Positions 36,682 through 45,974 of a DNA stretch of 64,000 bases are shown here, in pieces. The number at the start of each line of letters is the position of its first letter. The stretch's first letter is position 1. This DNA is from Streptomyces davaonensis JCM 4913 (GTDB lineage: Bacteria; Actinomycetota; Actinomycetes; Streptomycetales; Streptomycetaceae). The DNA is taken from NCBI RefSeq assembly GCF_000349325.1, contig NC_020504.1, positions 7,164,053 through 7,228,052 on the forward strand. Direction: 5' to 3'. Made by a program: the position numbers and the translations under genes. The notes beneath the pieces were generated by a model. The model did no database searches, was not told where the DNA came from, and saw only the letters and a list, made by a program, of their open reading frames with translations.

Positions 36682-37718
36682 TCCTGGGGCTCCGAGTCTT
36701 CCGCGGCTGCTGCCAGTGCGTATTCGCCTGCGGTCAGGAGGTCTGCTACGTCCAGGACGTGGTGGCCTCTCATCGCTGGTAGGCAGGTGCCTCTTGCTGG
36801 GCCGATGGCTGCTGACCAGTCCGGGGGGATGGTTGAGGCGCCCCGTGTTGCGCCTGCCAGGGCGCCTGCCACCGCTGCTGTCGTGTCTGCGTCTCTCCCC
36901 ATGTTCACCGCCGTCAGGACCGACTGGACGAAGTCGCCGTCAGCCGCCGCGTACGCGCCGAAGGCCAACGCGACCGCTTCGGGGGCCAGGTCGGTCCAGG
37001 GGTAGCCGCCGATCACCACCGCGGAGCGGACGGCCCGTTCGCCTCTGTGGGCCACAGCGACCGCTCGGCGCAGCGAGCGGGCCGTCCAGGAGTCGTCCGG
37101 GACCACGGCCAGTGCCGACGCGACCACCGCGATCGTCGGGGCTCCCGCCATCGCCGCGGCCACCCCCGCCGCCACCGCCTGGCCGCCGTAGATGCCCTCC
37201 CCGTCATGGCTCACCGAGCCGTCGATGGCCGCCAGGCGGGCCGCTTCGGCGGGGCGGCCCGCGGCGTAGACCCCGAACACCGCCGCCCGCATCGCCAGTC
37301 CGTCGCTCCAGGCGTGGCGGTGCTGGGCCGAGATGGGGGCCGCCAGGCCCCGGCGCAGGTTCTCCAGCGTGCCGCGTTCGCTGAAGCCCGCGCCCCGGAA
37401 CGGGCCCTCGTCCCGGTCCGCGATCCACTCGTGCCAGGCCGCCTCCACATGCGCGGGGGTCAGCGCCGAGCCGTGGCGGGACAGCAGGAGTCCGGAGAAG
37501 ATCGCGTACTCCGTGTCATCCGTGCCGGACGGGTGGTCCGCCACGTAGCCCGTGATGCGGCCCCAGCGTGCGCGGATCTCCGACGGCTTCATGTTCTCCG
37601 CGGGGGCGCCCAGCGCGTCGCCCACCGCCAGGCCCAGGAGCGCGCCGCGCGCCCGGTCGCGGAGTTCGGCGGCGTCCCCCGGCGCCGGGACCGAGGGGAT
37701 GCAGGCGATCGATGCCAT
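36678..37718 (-). CDS. ADP-ribosylglycohydrolase family protein (paralogue A)
   Basis: 346 residues, a compact canonical member: LRDRARGALLGLAVGDALGAPAENMKPSEI, the metal motif PSGTDDTEYAIFSGLLL, GSVSHDGEGIYGGQAVAAGVAAA, and NMGRDADTTAAVAGALAGATRG with the GxDxDT residues intact. Probably an active Mg2+-dependent hydrolase. First gene of the seven-gene operon; ATG 37718 has a GGAGGAGAGG site. An inverted-repeat element lies 107 bp upstream. Confidence 0.92.
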   Translation of the reverse strand: MASIACIPSVPAPGDAAELRDRARGALLGLAVGDALGAPAENMKPSEIRARWGRITGYVADHPSGTDDTEYAIFSGLLLSRHGSALTPAHVEAAWHEWIADRDEGPFRGAGFSERGTLENLRRGLAAPISAQHRHAWSDGLAMRAAVFGVYAAGRPAEAARLAAIDGSVSHDGEGIYGGQAVAAGVAAAMAGAPTIAVVASALAVVPDDSWTARSLRRAVAVAHRGERAVRSAVVIGGYPWTDLAPEAVALAFGAYAAADGDFVQSVLTAVNMGRDADTTAAVAGALAGATRGASTIPPDWSAAIGPARGTCLPAMRGHHVLDVADLLTAGEYALAAAAEDSEPQE

Positions 37719-37824
37719 ACGCGGCCTCTCCTCCGGGGGCTCCCAGGGCGCGGAGCCCTTTGCGGATGTGTCCCACGGGAGGGGGGAGGCAGAGCCTCGG
37801 TCGTCTCAGCGTCACCCGGTCGAC

Positions 37825-37858
37825 ATCTGTGCGTCTCATCTATCGGATGAGCGCAGAT
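37825..37858. promoter_or_regulatory. Two-level inverted repeat upstream of the hydrolase operon
   Basis: CTCATC-tatcg-GATGAG (37835-37851) is flanked by ATCTG (37825-37829) and CAGAT (37854-37858). It sits in the divergent region between the ADP-ribosylglycohydrolase operon and the VIT gene; a plausible operator. Minus-strand TTGCAT/TAGATG elements nearby could be -35/-10. Confidence 0.45.
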
Positions 37859-37927
37859 ATGCAAAACCGCAGGTTAGCGCAGCCTTTCCTTGCTGGCGGG
37901 GTCGGAATTTACGGCGTACATTTTGTG

Positions 37928-37968
37928 TTGTCAAAGAATGGAACTTATCTAAATTTAGGCTTTCCTAA
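37928..37968 (+). promoter_or_regulatory. VIT gene promoter with iron box
   Basis: A -35 TTGTCA (37928-37933), 16-bp spacer and -10 TAAATT (37950-37955). The -10 is covered by TAAATTTAGGCTTTCCTAA (37950-37968), which matches the DtxR/IdeR/DmdR iron box TTAGGTTAGGCTAACCTAA at 14 of 19 positions (12 of 14 in the right part). Confidence 0.68.
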
Positions 37969-37989
37969 GTTCGAGGGGGACCCTGACTC

Positions 37990-38721
37990 ATGGCCATCAT
38001 CGAGACCGAGGCCGCGCTCCACGTGGCGCACCGTGACAACCACACCCACCGCGACGTCAACGGCGGCTGGCTGCGGCCCGCAGTCTTCGGTGCCATGGAC
38101 GGGCTCGTCTCCAACCTGGCCCTGATGACCGGTGTCGCCGGTGGGCAGGTCGGTCATCAGACCGTGGTGCTGACCGGGCTCGCGGGGCTCGCCGCCGGTG
38201 CCTTCTCGATGGCCGCCGGTGAGTACACGTCCGTCGCCTCGCAGCGGGAGCTGGTCGAGGCCGAGCTGGACGTCGAGCGGCGGGAGCTTCGTAAGCATCC
38301 GGAGGACGAGGAGGCGGAGCTGGCCGCTCTGTACCGGGCTCGTGGAGTGGATGCCGAGCTGGCGGAGGCGGTTGCCCGGCAGCTTTCCCGGGATCCTGAG
38401 CAGGCACTTGAGATACACGCCCGCGAGGAGCTCGGGATCGACCCCGGTGACCTGCCCTCGCCCACCGTCGCCGCCGTCTCGTCCTTCGGCGCCTTCGCGT
38501 TGGGTGCTCTGCTGCCCGTACTGCCCTATCTGCTCGGGGCCACCGCGCTCTGGCCCGCCGTGCTGCTCGCCCTCTTCGGGCTGTTCGCCTGCGGTGCCGT
38601 CGTGGCCAAGGTGACCGCGCGGACCTGGTGGTACAGCGGTTTGCGGCAACTCGCCCTGGGCGGTGCCGCGGCCGGTGTGACGTACGCCCTGGGCAGCCTG
38701 TTCGGAACGGCCGTAGGATAG
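37990..38721 (+). CDS. VIT1/CCC1 family iron/manganese transporter
   Basis: 243-residue membrane protein of the vacuolar-iron-transporter family. The N-terminal HRDVNGGWLRPAVFGAMDGLVSNLALMTGVAG is the typical first helix. Next come GLAAGAFSMAAGEYTSVASQRELVEAELDVERREL with the conserved acidic metal-binding cytoplasmic helices (Glu-rich to about residue 145). Three hydrophobic helices near the C-terminus follow. Bacterial members export or sequester Fe2+/Mn2+. The iron box on its promoter suggests iron-dependent control. ATG 37990 has GAGGGGGA 8-9 nt upstream. Confidence 0.92.
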   Translation: MAIIETEAALHVAHRDNHTHRDVNGGWLRPAVFGAMDGLVSNLALMTGVAGGQVGHQTVVLTGLAGLAAGAFSMAAGEYTSVASQRELVEAELDVERRELRKHPEDEEAELAALYRARGVDAELAEAVARQLSRDPEQALEIHAREELGIDPGDLPSPTVAAVSSFGAFALGALLPVLPYLLGATALWPAVLLALFGLFACGAVVAKVTARTWWYSGLRQLALGGAAAGVTYALGSLFGTAVG

Positions 38722-38731
38722 TGCGACTGGA

Positions 38732-38755
38732 ACTTATGCGTTGGGCCGCATAAGT
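38732..38755 (+). terminator. Hairpin after the VIT gene
   Basis: Perfect 9-bp stem ACTTATGCG/CGCATAAGT with a TTGGGC loop, 10 bp after the stop. It is AT-richer than other terminators here and lacks a T-run. Confidence 0.55.
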
Positions 38756-39133
38756 AGCCGTTACTTGCTGGTTTCGAATGGTTAACCACCGGGCATGAGC
38801 CGTAAGCGCTGTGGGCAATGGTGCCTGCCGCGCGCCTGTGCGAGGTGGGCGACGACGCTCCCCTCGCCACCGCCGACTGGCACCGATCTGATCGATCTTG
38901 TCCTCGTCGGTCCCCCATACTTTTCGGCCGCTCCCCGCGGCCCCGCCGTCACCCCACGGTGTCCGCATGTTGGAACGGTGTATCCGGTTCCCGAGAACCG
39001 CTCCATCATGTAACCTGCACGAAATTTTGATCAGCACGGTGATCACCGCAGATCACGCGACGCAGATCAACGCAGAGGGCCAACGTCGTCCCTCGGCACC
39101 AGCTAAATGCCACTGACGACGACGGGAGAGCCG
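38756..39133 (+). other. Intergenic region upstream of gltB
   Basis: No convincing gene on either strand. It holds palindromes TGGTTAACCA (38779-38788), GGCCGC-N5-GCGGCC, and CGGTGATCACCG (39037-39048), followed by two GCAGATCA copies 14 bp apart (39048, 39062). The last group is 60-100 bp before gltB and is the best candidate for gltBD control; no clear -35/-10 pair was found. Confidence 0.45.
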
Positions 39134-42100
39134 ATGCGTACGCCGCGCCAGCCGTCCCAGCATTCCGCGAATGGCCAGAACTGGTCCTTCATGGATGCTC
39201 GCCCTGCTGCGCAGGGTATGTACGACCCCCGCAACGAAAAGGACGCCTGTGGCGTCGGCTTCGTGGCCACCCTCACCGGCGAGGCGAGCCATGCGCTGGT
39301 CGAGCAGGCGCTCACGGTTCTGCGCAACCTGGAGCACCGCGGTGCCACCGGCTCCGAGCCCGACTCGGGTGACGGCGCGGGCATCCTGTCCCAGGTTCCG
39401 GACGCCTTCTTCCGTGAGGTCGCCGGGTTCGAGCTTCCCGCGGCCGGTGCGTACGCCGTCGGTATCGCCTTCCTGCCGGAGGACGGCACCGAGGCCGCTG
39501 TCTCGCAGATCGAGACGATCACCGCTGAGGAGGGGCTGACCGTCCTCGGCTGGCGTGAGGTTCCGGTCGCGCCCGAACTGCTCGGCGCCACCGCCCGTTC
39601 GACGATGCCCGCCTTCCGGCAGATCTTCGTCGGCGACGGCGCTTCGGAGGGCATCGACCTCGACCGCAAGGCCTTCGTGCTGCGCAAGCGCGCCGAGCGC
39701 GAGGCCGGCGTCTACTTCCCCTCGCTGTCCGCGCGGACCATCGTCTACAAGGGCATGCTGACCACCGGCCAGCTGGAGCCCTTCTTCCCGGACCTGTCCG
39801 ACCGCCGCTTCGCCTCCGCGATCGCGCTCGTGCACTCCCGGTTCTCCACGAACACCTTCCCGTCGTGGCCGCTCGCCCACCCGTACCGGTTCGTCGCGCA
39901 CAACGGTGAGATCAACACCGTCAAGGGCAACCGCAACTGGATGCGCGCCCGTGAGTCGCAGCTCGTCTCCGACCTCTTCGGCACCGAGAAGCTCGACCGT
40001 GTCTTCCCGGTCTGCACCCCGGACGCCTCCGACTCCGCCTCCTTCGACGAGGTGCTCGAGCTCCTCCACCTCGGTGGGCGTTCGCTGCCGCACTCCGTGC
40101 TGATGATGATCCCGGAGGCGTGGGAGAACCACGACTCCATGGACCCGGCCCGGCGCGCCTTCTACCAGTTCCACTCCACGATGATGGAGCCCTGGGACGG
40201 CCCCGCCTGTGTCACCTTCACCGACGGCACCCAGGTCGGCGCCGTGCTGGACCGCAACGGTCTGCGCCCCGGCCGCTACTGGGTCACCGACGAGGGCCTG
40301 GTCGTCCTCGGCTCCGAGGTCGGCGTCCTCGACATCGACCCCGCCAAGGTCGTCCGCAAGGGCCGGCTCCAGCCCGGCCGGATGTTCCTCGTCGACACTG
40401 TCGAGCACCGGATCATCGAGGACGACGAGATCAAGGCCCAGCTCGCCGCGGAGAAGCCGTACGCGGAGTGGCTCGAGGCCGGCGAGATCGAGCTGTCCGA
40501 CCTGCCCGAGCGCGAGCACATCGTGCACACCCACGCCTCGGTCACCCGCCGCCAGCAGACCTTCGGTTACACCGAGGAGGAGCTGCGGATCATCCTGGCG
40601 CCGATGGCCAAGTCCGCCGCCGAGCCGATCGGTTCGATGGGCACCGACTCGCCGATCGCCGCGCTGAGCGAGCGTCCGCGGCTGCTCTTCGACTACTTCA
40701 CCCAGCTGTTCGCGCAGGTCACCAACCCGCCGCTGGACGCGATCCGCGAAGAGCTCGTCACGTCGCTGCGCAGCTCGCTCGGTCCGCAGGGCAACCTGCT
40801 CGACCCGACGGCCGCGTCCTGCCGTAGCGTCACGCTGCCGTTCCCGGTGATCGACAACGACGAGCTGGCCAAGCTCATCCACATCAACGCCGACGGCGAC
40901 ATGCCCGGCTTCAAGGCCGCGACCCTGTCCGGTCTGTACCGGGTCTCCGGCGGCGGCGACTCCCTCGCCGCGCGCATCGAGGAGATCTGCGCCGAGGCCG
41001 ACGCCGCCATCGACAACGGCGCCCGTCTGATCGTCCTCAGCGACCGGCACTCGGACGCCGAGCACGCGCCGATCCCCTCGCTGCTGCTCACCGCGGCCGT
41101 CCACCACCACCTCATCCGCACCAAGCAGCGCACCCACGTGGGCCTGCTGGTCGAGGCCGGTGACGTCCGCGAGGTCCACCACGTCGCCCTGCTCATCGGC
41201 TTCGGCGCCGCGGCCGTCAACCCCTACCTGGCGATGGAGTCGGTCGAGGACCTGGTCCGGGCCGGCACCTTCCTGCCCGGCATCGAGTCCGAGAAGGCCA
41301 TCCGCAACCTGATCTACGCCCTCGGCAAGGGCGTGCTGAAGGTCATGTCGAAGATGGGCATCTCGACCGTCGCCTCCTACCGCGGCGCCCAGGTCTTCGA
41401 GGCCGTCGGTCTCGACGAGGGCTTCGTGGAGAAGTACTTCAACGGCACCGCCACCAAGATCGGCGGCGTCGGCATCGACGTCATCGCCAAGGAGGTCGCC
41501 GCCCGGCACGCCAAGGCATACCCGGCCTCCGGCATCGCCCCGGCGCACCGCGCGCTGGAGATCGGCGGCGAGTACCAGTGGCGGCGCGAGGGCGAGCCGC
41601 ACCTGTTCGACCCGGAGACGGTCTTCCGCCTACAGCACTCGACGCGGGCCAACCGCTACGACATCTTCAAGAAGTACACGGACCGGGTGAACGAGCAGTC
41701 CGAGCGCCTGATGACGCTCCGCGGCCTGTTCGGCTTCACCTCCGACCGTCCGTCGATCTCCATCGACGAGGTCGAGCCGGTCTCCGAGATCGTCAAGCGC
41801 TTCTCCACCGGCGCCATGTCGTACGGCTCCATCTCCCAGGAGGCGCACGAGACCCTCGCCATCGCCATGAACCAGCTGGGCGGCAAGTCCAACACCGGTG
41901 AGGGCGGCGAGGACCCGGAGCGGCTGTACGACCCGGCGCGCCGGTCCAGCATCAAGCAGGTCGCGTCCGGCCGCTTCGGTGTCACGTCCGAGTACCTGGT
42001 CAACGCCGACGACATCCAGATCAAGATGGCCCAGGGCGCCAAGCCCGGCGAGGGCGGCCAGCTGCCCGGCCACAAGGTTTACCCGTGGGTCGCCAAGACG

Positions 42101-43726
42101 CGTCACTCGACGCCGGGTGTCGGGCTCATCTCCCCGCCGCCGCACCACGACATCTACTCCATCGAGGACCTGGCTCAGCTGATCCACGACCTCAAGAACG
42201 CGAACCCGCAGGCGCGGATTCACGTGAAGCTGGTGTCGGAGGTCGGTGTCGGCACCGTCGCCGCGGGTGTCTCCAAGGCCCACGCGGACGTCGTGCTCAT
42301 CTCCGGTCACGACGGCGGTACGGGCGCCAGCCCGCTCACCTCGCTCAAGCACGCCGGTGGCCCCTGGGAGCTCGGCCTCGCCGAGACTCAGCAGACCCTG
42401 CTGCTCAACGGCCTGCGCGACCGCATCGTCGTGCAGACCGACGGCCAGCTGAAGACCGGCCGTGACGTCGTCATCGCCGCGCTGCTGGGCGCCGAGGAGT
42501 TCGGTTTCGCGACCGCGCCGCTCGTCGTCTCCGGCTGCGTCATGATGCGCGTCTGCCACCTGGACACCTGCCCGGTCGGCATCGCCACCCAGAACCCGAC
42601 CCTCCGGGACCGGTTCTCCGGCAAGGCCGAGTACATCGTGAACTTCTTCCGGTTCATCGCCGAAGAGGTCCGCGAGATCCTCGCCGAGCTGGGCTTCCGC
42701 TCCATCGAGGAGGCCGTCGGCCACGCCGAGGCGCTCGACGTCACCCGTGCCGTCGACCACTGGAAGGCGCAGGGCCTGGACCTGGCCCCGCTGTTCCACG
42801 TGCCGACGCTGCCCGAGGGCGCCGTCCGCCACCAGCTGATCGAGCAGGACCACGGCCTGGAGAAGGCGCTCGACAACGAGCTGATCAAGCTCGCCGCCGA
42901 CGCCCTGGCCGCGGACTCCGCGACCGACGCCCAGCCGGTGCGTGCCCAGGTCGCCATCCGCAACATCAACCGCACGGTCGGCACCATGCTGGGCCACGAG
43001 GTGACGAAGAAGTTCGGTGGCGCGGGCCTGCCCGACGACACCATCGACATCACCTTCACCGGCTCGGCCGGCCAGTCCTTCGGCGCCTTCCTGCCGCGCG
43101 GTGTCACGCTCCGCCTGGAGGGCGACGCCAACGACTACGTCGGCAAGGGCCTCTCCGGCGGCCGGGTCGTCGTCCGCCCCGACCGGGGCGCCGACCACCT
43201 CGCCGAGTACTCCACGATCGCGGGCAACACCATCGCGTACGGCGCGACCGGCGGCGAGCTGTTCCTGCGCGGCCGGACCGGCGAGCGGTTCTGCGTCCGC
43301 AACTCCGGTGCCCTGGTGGTCTCGGAGGGCGTGGGCGACCACGGCTGCGAGTACATGACCGGCGGTCACGCGGTGGTCCTGGGCGAGACGGGCCGCAACT
43401 TCGCGGCCGGTATGTCGGGCGGTGTCGCCTACGTCATCGACCTCGACAAGGACAACGTCAACGTCGGCAACCTGGACGCCGTCGAGGCGCTGTCCGACGA
43501 CGACAAGAAGTGGCTGCACGACGTCGTGCGCCGGCACGCCGAGGAGAGCGGCTCCACGGTCGCCGAGAAGCTGCTCGTCGACTGGGACGCCTCCGCGGAG
43601 CGCTTCAGCAAGATCATCCCCAGCACGTACAAGGCAGTGCTCGCCGCCAAGGACGCCGCCGAGCGAGCCGGTCTCTCCGAGACCGAGATCACCGAGAAGA
43701 TGATGGAGGCGGCGATCAATGGCTGA
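39134..43726 (+). CDS. gltB: Glutamate synthase large subunit
   Basis: 1530 residues. It makes glutamate from glutamine and 2-oxoglutarate together with GltD. The N-terminal Ntn glutaminase has its nucleophile at Cys39 (EKDACGVGF), implying removal of a 38-residue propeptide. The FMN domain has [20 protein letters not shown], and the 3Fe-4S Cys motif [18 protein letters not shown] is near residues 1135-1146. The C-terminal GXGXG beta-helix contains [11 protein letters not shown] and GEYMTGG-like turns. ATG 39134 has GGGAG 6 nt upstream; the in-frame ATG at 39107 has none. Confidence 0.97.
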   Translation: MRTPRQPSQHSANGQNWSFMDARPAAQGMYDPRNEKDACGVGFVATLTGEASHALVEQALTVLRNLEHRGATGSEPDSGDGAGILSQVPDAFFREVAGFELPAAGAYAVGIAFLPEDGTEAAVSQIETITAEEGLTVLGWREVPVAPELLGATARSTMPAFRQIFVGDGASEGIDLDRKAFVLRKRAEREAGVYFPSLSARTIVYKGMLTTGQLEPFFPDLSDRRFASAIALVHSRFSTNTFPSWPLAHPYRFVAHNGEINTVKGNRNWMRARESQLVSDLFGTEKLDRVFPVCTPDASDSASFDEVLELLHLGGRSLPHSVLMMIPEAWENHDSMDPARRAFYQFHSTMMEPWDGPACVTFTDGTQVGAVLDRNGLRPGRYWVTDEGLVVLGSEVGVLDIDPAKVVRKGRLQPGRMFLVDTVEHRIIEDDEIKAQLAAEKPYAEWLEAGEIELSDLPEREHIVHTHASVTRRQQTFGYTEEELRIILAPMAKSAAEPIGSMGTDSPIAALSERPRLLFDYFTQLFAQVTNPPLDAIREELVTSLRSSLGPQGNLLDPTAASCRSVTLPFPVIDNDELAKLIHINADGDMPGFKAATLSGLYRVSGGGDSLAARIEEICAEADAAIDNGARLIVLSDRHSDAEHAPIPSLLLTAAVHHHLIRTKQRTHVGLLVEAGDVREVHHVALLIGFGAAAVNPYLAMESVEDLVRAGTFLPGIESEKAIRNLIYALGKGVLKVMSKMGISTVASYRGAQVFEAVGLDEGFVEKYFNGTATKIGGVGIDVIAKEVAARHAKAYPASGIAPAHRALEIGGEYQWRREGEPHLFDPETVFRLQHSTRANRYDIFKKYTDRVNEQSERLMTLRGLFGFTSDRPSISIDEVEPVSEIVKRFSTGAMSYGSISQEAHETLAIAMNQLGGKSNTGEGGEDPERLYDPARRSSIKQVASGRFGVTSEYLVNADDIQIKMAQGAKPGEGGQLPGHKVYPWVAKTRHSTPGVGLISPPPHHDIYSIEDLAQLIHDLKNANPQARIHVKLVSEVGVGTVAAGVSKAHADVVLISGHDGGTGASPLTSLKHAGGPWELGLAETQQTLLLNGLRDRIVVQTDGQLKTGRDVVIAALLGAEEFGFATAPLVVSGCVMMRVCHLDTCPVGIATQNPTLRDRFSGKAEYIVNFFRFIAEEVREILAELGFRSIEEAVGHAEALDVTRAVDHWKAQGLDLAPLFHVPTLPEGAVRHQLIEQDHGLEKALDNELIKLAADALAADSATDAQPVRAQVAIRNINRTVGTMLGHEVTKKFGGAGLPDDTIDITFTGSAGQSFGAFLPRGVTLRLEGDANDYVGKGLSGGRVVVRPDRGADHLAEYSTIAGNTIAYGATGGELFLRGRTGERFCVRNSGALVVSEGVGDHGCEYMTGGHAVVLGETGRNFAAGMSGGVAYVIDLDKDNVNVGNLDAVEALSDDDKKWLHDVVRRHAEESGSTVAEKLLVDWDASAERFSKIIPSTYKAVLAAKDAAERAGLSETEITEKMMEAAING

Positions 43727-45182
43727 CCCGAAGGGCTTTCTGAACCACGGCCGCGAGGTCGCCAAGTCCCGCCCCGTCGACGTACGCCTGAAGGACTGGA
43801 ACGAGGTCTACGTCCCCGGCTCCCTGCTGCCGATCATCAGCAAGCAGGCCAGCCGCTGCATGGACTGCGGCATCCCGTTCTGCCACAACGGCTGTCCGCT
43901 CGGGAACCTGATCCCGGAGTGGAACGACTTCGCCTACCGCGAGGACTGGGGCGCCGCCTCCGAGCGGCTGCACGCGACCAACAACTTCCCGGAGTTCACC
44001 GGTCGCCTCTGCCCCGCTCCCTGCGAGTCGGCGTGCGTGCTCGGCATCAACCAGCCGGCCGTCACCATCAAGAACGTCGAAGTCTCCATCATCGACAAGG
44101 CGTGGGAGACCGGTGACGTCGCCCCGCAGGCGCCCGAGCGGCTGTCCGGCAAGACCGTCGCGGTCATCGGCTCGGGCCCGGCGGGCCTGGCCGCCGCCCA
44201 GCAGCTCACCCGGGCCGGTCACACGGTCGCCGTCTACGAGCGCGCGGACCGCATCGGAGGCCTGCTCCGGTACGGCATCCCCGAGTTCAAGATGGAGAAG
44301 CGGCACATCAACCGCCGTATCGAGCAGATGCGCGCGGAGGGTACCCGCTTCCGTACCGGGATCGAGATCGGCCGCGACCTCAAGGCGACCGACCTGAAGA
44401 AGCGGTACGACGCCGTCGTGATCGCCGCCGGTGCCACCACCGCCCGTGATCTCCCCGTTCCCGGGCGGGAGTTGACCGGCATCCACCAGGCGATGGAGTA
44501 CCTGCCGCTGGCCAACAAGGTCCAGGAGGGCGACTACGTCACCGCCCCGATCTCCGCCGAGGGCAAGCACGTCGTCGTCATCGGCGGTGGCGACACCGGC
44601 GCCGACTGCGTGGGCACGGCCCACCGGCAGGGCGCGGCCTCGGTGACGCAGCTGGAGATCATGCCCCGCCCGAACGAGGAGCGGAACGCGGTCTCCCAGC
44701 CCTGGCCGACCTTCCCGATGCTCTACAAGGTCACCTCCGCGCACGAGGAGGGCGGCGAGCGGGTCTACTCCGTCTCCACCACCCACTTCGAGGGCGACGA
44801 GGACGGCAACGTCCAGTGGCTGCACCTCACCGAGGTGGAGTTCATCGACGGCAAGCTGACCCCGAAGCCGGGCACCGAGCGGAAGATCCCCGCCCAGCTG
44901 GTCACGCTCGCCATGGGCTTCACCGGCACCGACCGCGAGAACGGCCTGGTCGAGCAGTTCGGCCTGGACCTCGACGAGCGCGGCAACATCGCCCGCGACG
45001 CCGACTTCCAGACCAGCGTGCCGGGCGTGTACGTCGCCGGTGACGCGGGCCGCGGCCAGTCGCTGATCGTGTGGGCCATCGCCGAGGGCCGCTCCGCCGC
45101 CCGTGGCGTGGACCGCTTCCTGACCGGAGCCAGCGACCTGCCGGCCCCGATCCGCCCGACCGACCGGTCCCTGATGGTCTGA
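43719..45182 (+). CDS. gltD: Glutamate synthase small subunit
   Basis: 487-residue NADPH-oxidising flavoprotein partner of GltB. The N-terminal 4Fe-4S Cys motifs are [22 protein letters not shown] and [12 protein letters not shown]. The FAD Rossmann motif is [15 protein letters not shown] and the NADPH motif [20 protein letters not shown]; the C-terminal FAD motif is [20 protein letters not shown]. It overlaps gltB by 8 bases and is followed by a hairpin, closing the operon. Confidence 0.97.
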   Translation: MADPKGFLNHGREVAKSRPVDVRLKDWNEVYVPGSLLPIISKQASRCMDCGIPFCHNGCPLGNLIPEWNDFAYREDWGAASERLHATNNFPEFTGRLCPAPCESACVLGINQPAVTIKNVEVSIIDKAWETGDVAPQAPERLSGKTVAVIGSGPAGLAAAQQLTRAGHTVAVYERADRIGGLLRYGIPEFKMEKRHINRRIEQMRAEGTRFRTGIEIGRDLKATDLKKRYDAVVIAAGATTARDLPVPGRELTGIHQAMEYLPLANKVQEGDYVTAPISAEGKHVVVIGGGDTGADCVGTAHRQGAASVTQLEIMPRPNEERNAVSQPWPTFPMLYKVTSAHEEGGERVYSVSTTHFEGDEDGNVQWLHLTEVEFIDGKLTPKPGTERKIPAQLVTLAMGFTGTDRENGLVEQFGLDLDERGNIARDADFQTSVPGVYVAGDAGRGQSLIVWAIAEGRSAARGVDRFLTGASDLPAPIRPTDRSLMV

Positions 45183-45236
45183 CGGTCCGTCGAGGACCGC
45201 TCAAGAGACGTCCCGTACAAAGGCGTACGGAACACC

Positions 45237-45285
45237 GACGGCGCCTGCCCCTTGTCCCCGACCGGACGATTCGGCAGGCGCCGTC
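45237..45285. terminator. Terminator between gltD and converging gene
   Basis: 13-bp perfect stem GACGGCGCCTGCC/GGCAGGCGCCGTC with a 23-nt loop, followed by AAACTTT. Confidence 0.78.
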
Positions 45286-45291
45286 AAACTT

Positions 45292-45945
45292 TCACCGAGC
45301 CCTCAGCCCCTCGAACCTCACCGTGGCGTCCTCGGTGTACGCCCCCACCTTCCCCTCCGGGTAAGGGCGTTCGGAGTCGGTGAACTCCACCAGCCGGTCC
45401 CCGTCCACCGTGACGGTGACCGAGGCCCCGTCCTGCTCCACCCGCACCCCGTACCAGTCACCCACCTCGTACGTCTCGTGCCCGGTGGCCAGGAACCGCT
45501 GCCCGCCCGGGTAGGCGGGATCCCGCTTGCCCAGCTCCCAGCCGTTGGGCTTGAGGGTGATGTAGTAGAAGTGCTCCGGATCGGTGTACGCCCACACCAG
45601 CCACGGCACCTCCCAGGGATTGGGGTCGGGCTCCCGCAGTTGCTCGACCGTGCGCATCCGGGCCTCGAAGCGGACGTCGGTGTACGACGCCGTACTCACC
45701 ACGAGCCCCGCATGCGTGGTCCCCGGGTCCTGCGCGGGCATCGGCGACAGGGTCAGCGAGTCGTCGTCGCCCGAGTTGGTGCCGTGGCCGTTGAACACCG
45801 ACTCCCAGCGGCCGTGCACGGAACCGTCCGCCCAGGGGGACACCGGGGTTGACGGTTCGTCAGAACCGCACTGGCTCAAGGCGAGGGCCAGCACTCCGGC
45901 GAGCGTCACCGCCACCAGGACGCCACGCAGGAGTGAGCGAGTCAT
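45292..45945 (-). CDS. Secreted LamG/DUF1080-like protein
   Basis: 217 residues. A signal peptide (RSLLRGVLVAVTLAGVLALALSQC) ends in a possible but atypical lipobox (ALSQC, Gln at -1). The rest reads as a concanavalin-like beta-sandwich: FEARMRTVEQLREPD, PWLVWAYTDPEHFYYITLKPNGWELGKRD, GDWYGVRVEQDGASVTVTVDGDRLVEF, a pattern seen in DUF1080/LamG carbohydrate-binding or hydrolase domains. It lies 29 bp after wecB on the same strand, so it is probably the last gene of the polysaccharide operon. Confidence 0.78.
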   Translation of the reverse strand: MTRSLLRGVLVAVTLAGVLALALSQCGSDEPSTPVSPWADGSVHGRWESVFNGHGTNSGDDDSLTLSPMPAQDPGTTHAGLVVSTASYTDVRFEARMRTVEQLREPDPNPWEVPWLVWAYTDPEHFYYITLKPNGWELGKRDPAYPGGQRFLATGHETYEVGDWYGVRVEQDGASVTVTVDGDRLVEFTDSERPYPEGKVGAYTEDATVRFEGLRAR

Positions 45946-45974
45946 GCGGTCGAGTATGGCCCACCGAACCCGCG

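Noticed and set aside
37589..37864. 91-codon minus-strand frame upstream of paralogue A
   Set aside because: Overlaps the inverted-repeat region and the start of paralogue A in another frame; His/Pro/Arg-rich and unsupported.
38782..39013. Short frames of ~72-76 codons on both strands upstream of gltB
   Set aside because: No ribosome-binding site, poor third-position GC pattern and no recognisable motif; left as intergenic.
39053..41602. 849-codon minus-strand frame antisense to gltB
   Set aside because: Asp/Gly/Val-rich mirror of the gltB codon pattern with no motif; typical antisense shadow.
41630..43765. 711-codon minus-strand frame antisense to gltB
   Set aside because: Same reason; gltB domains are continuous across the region.
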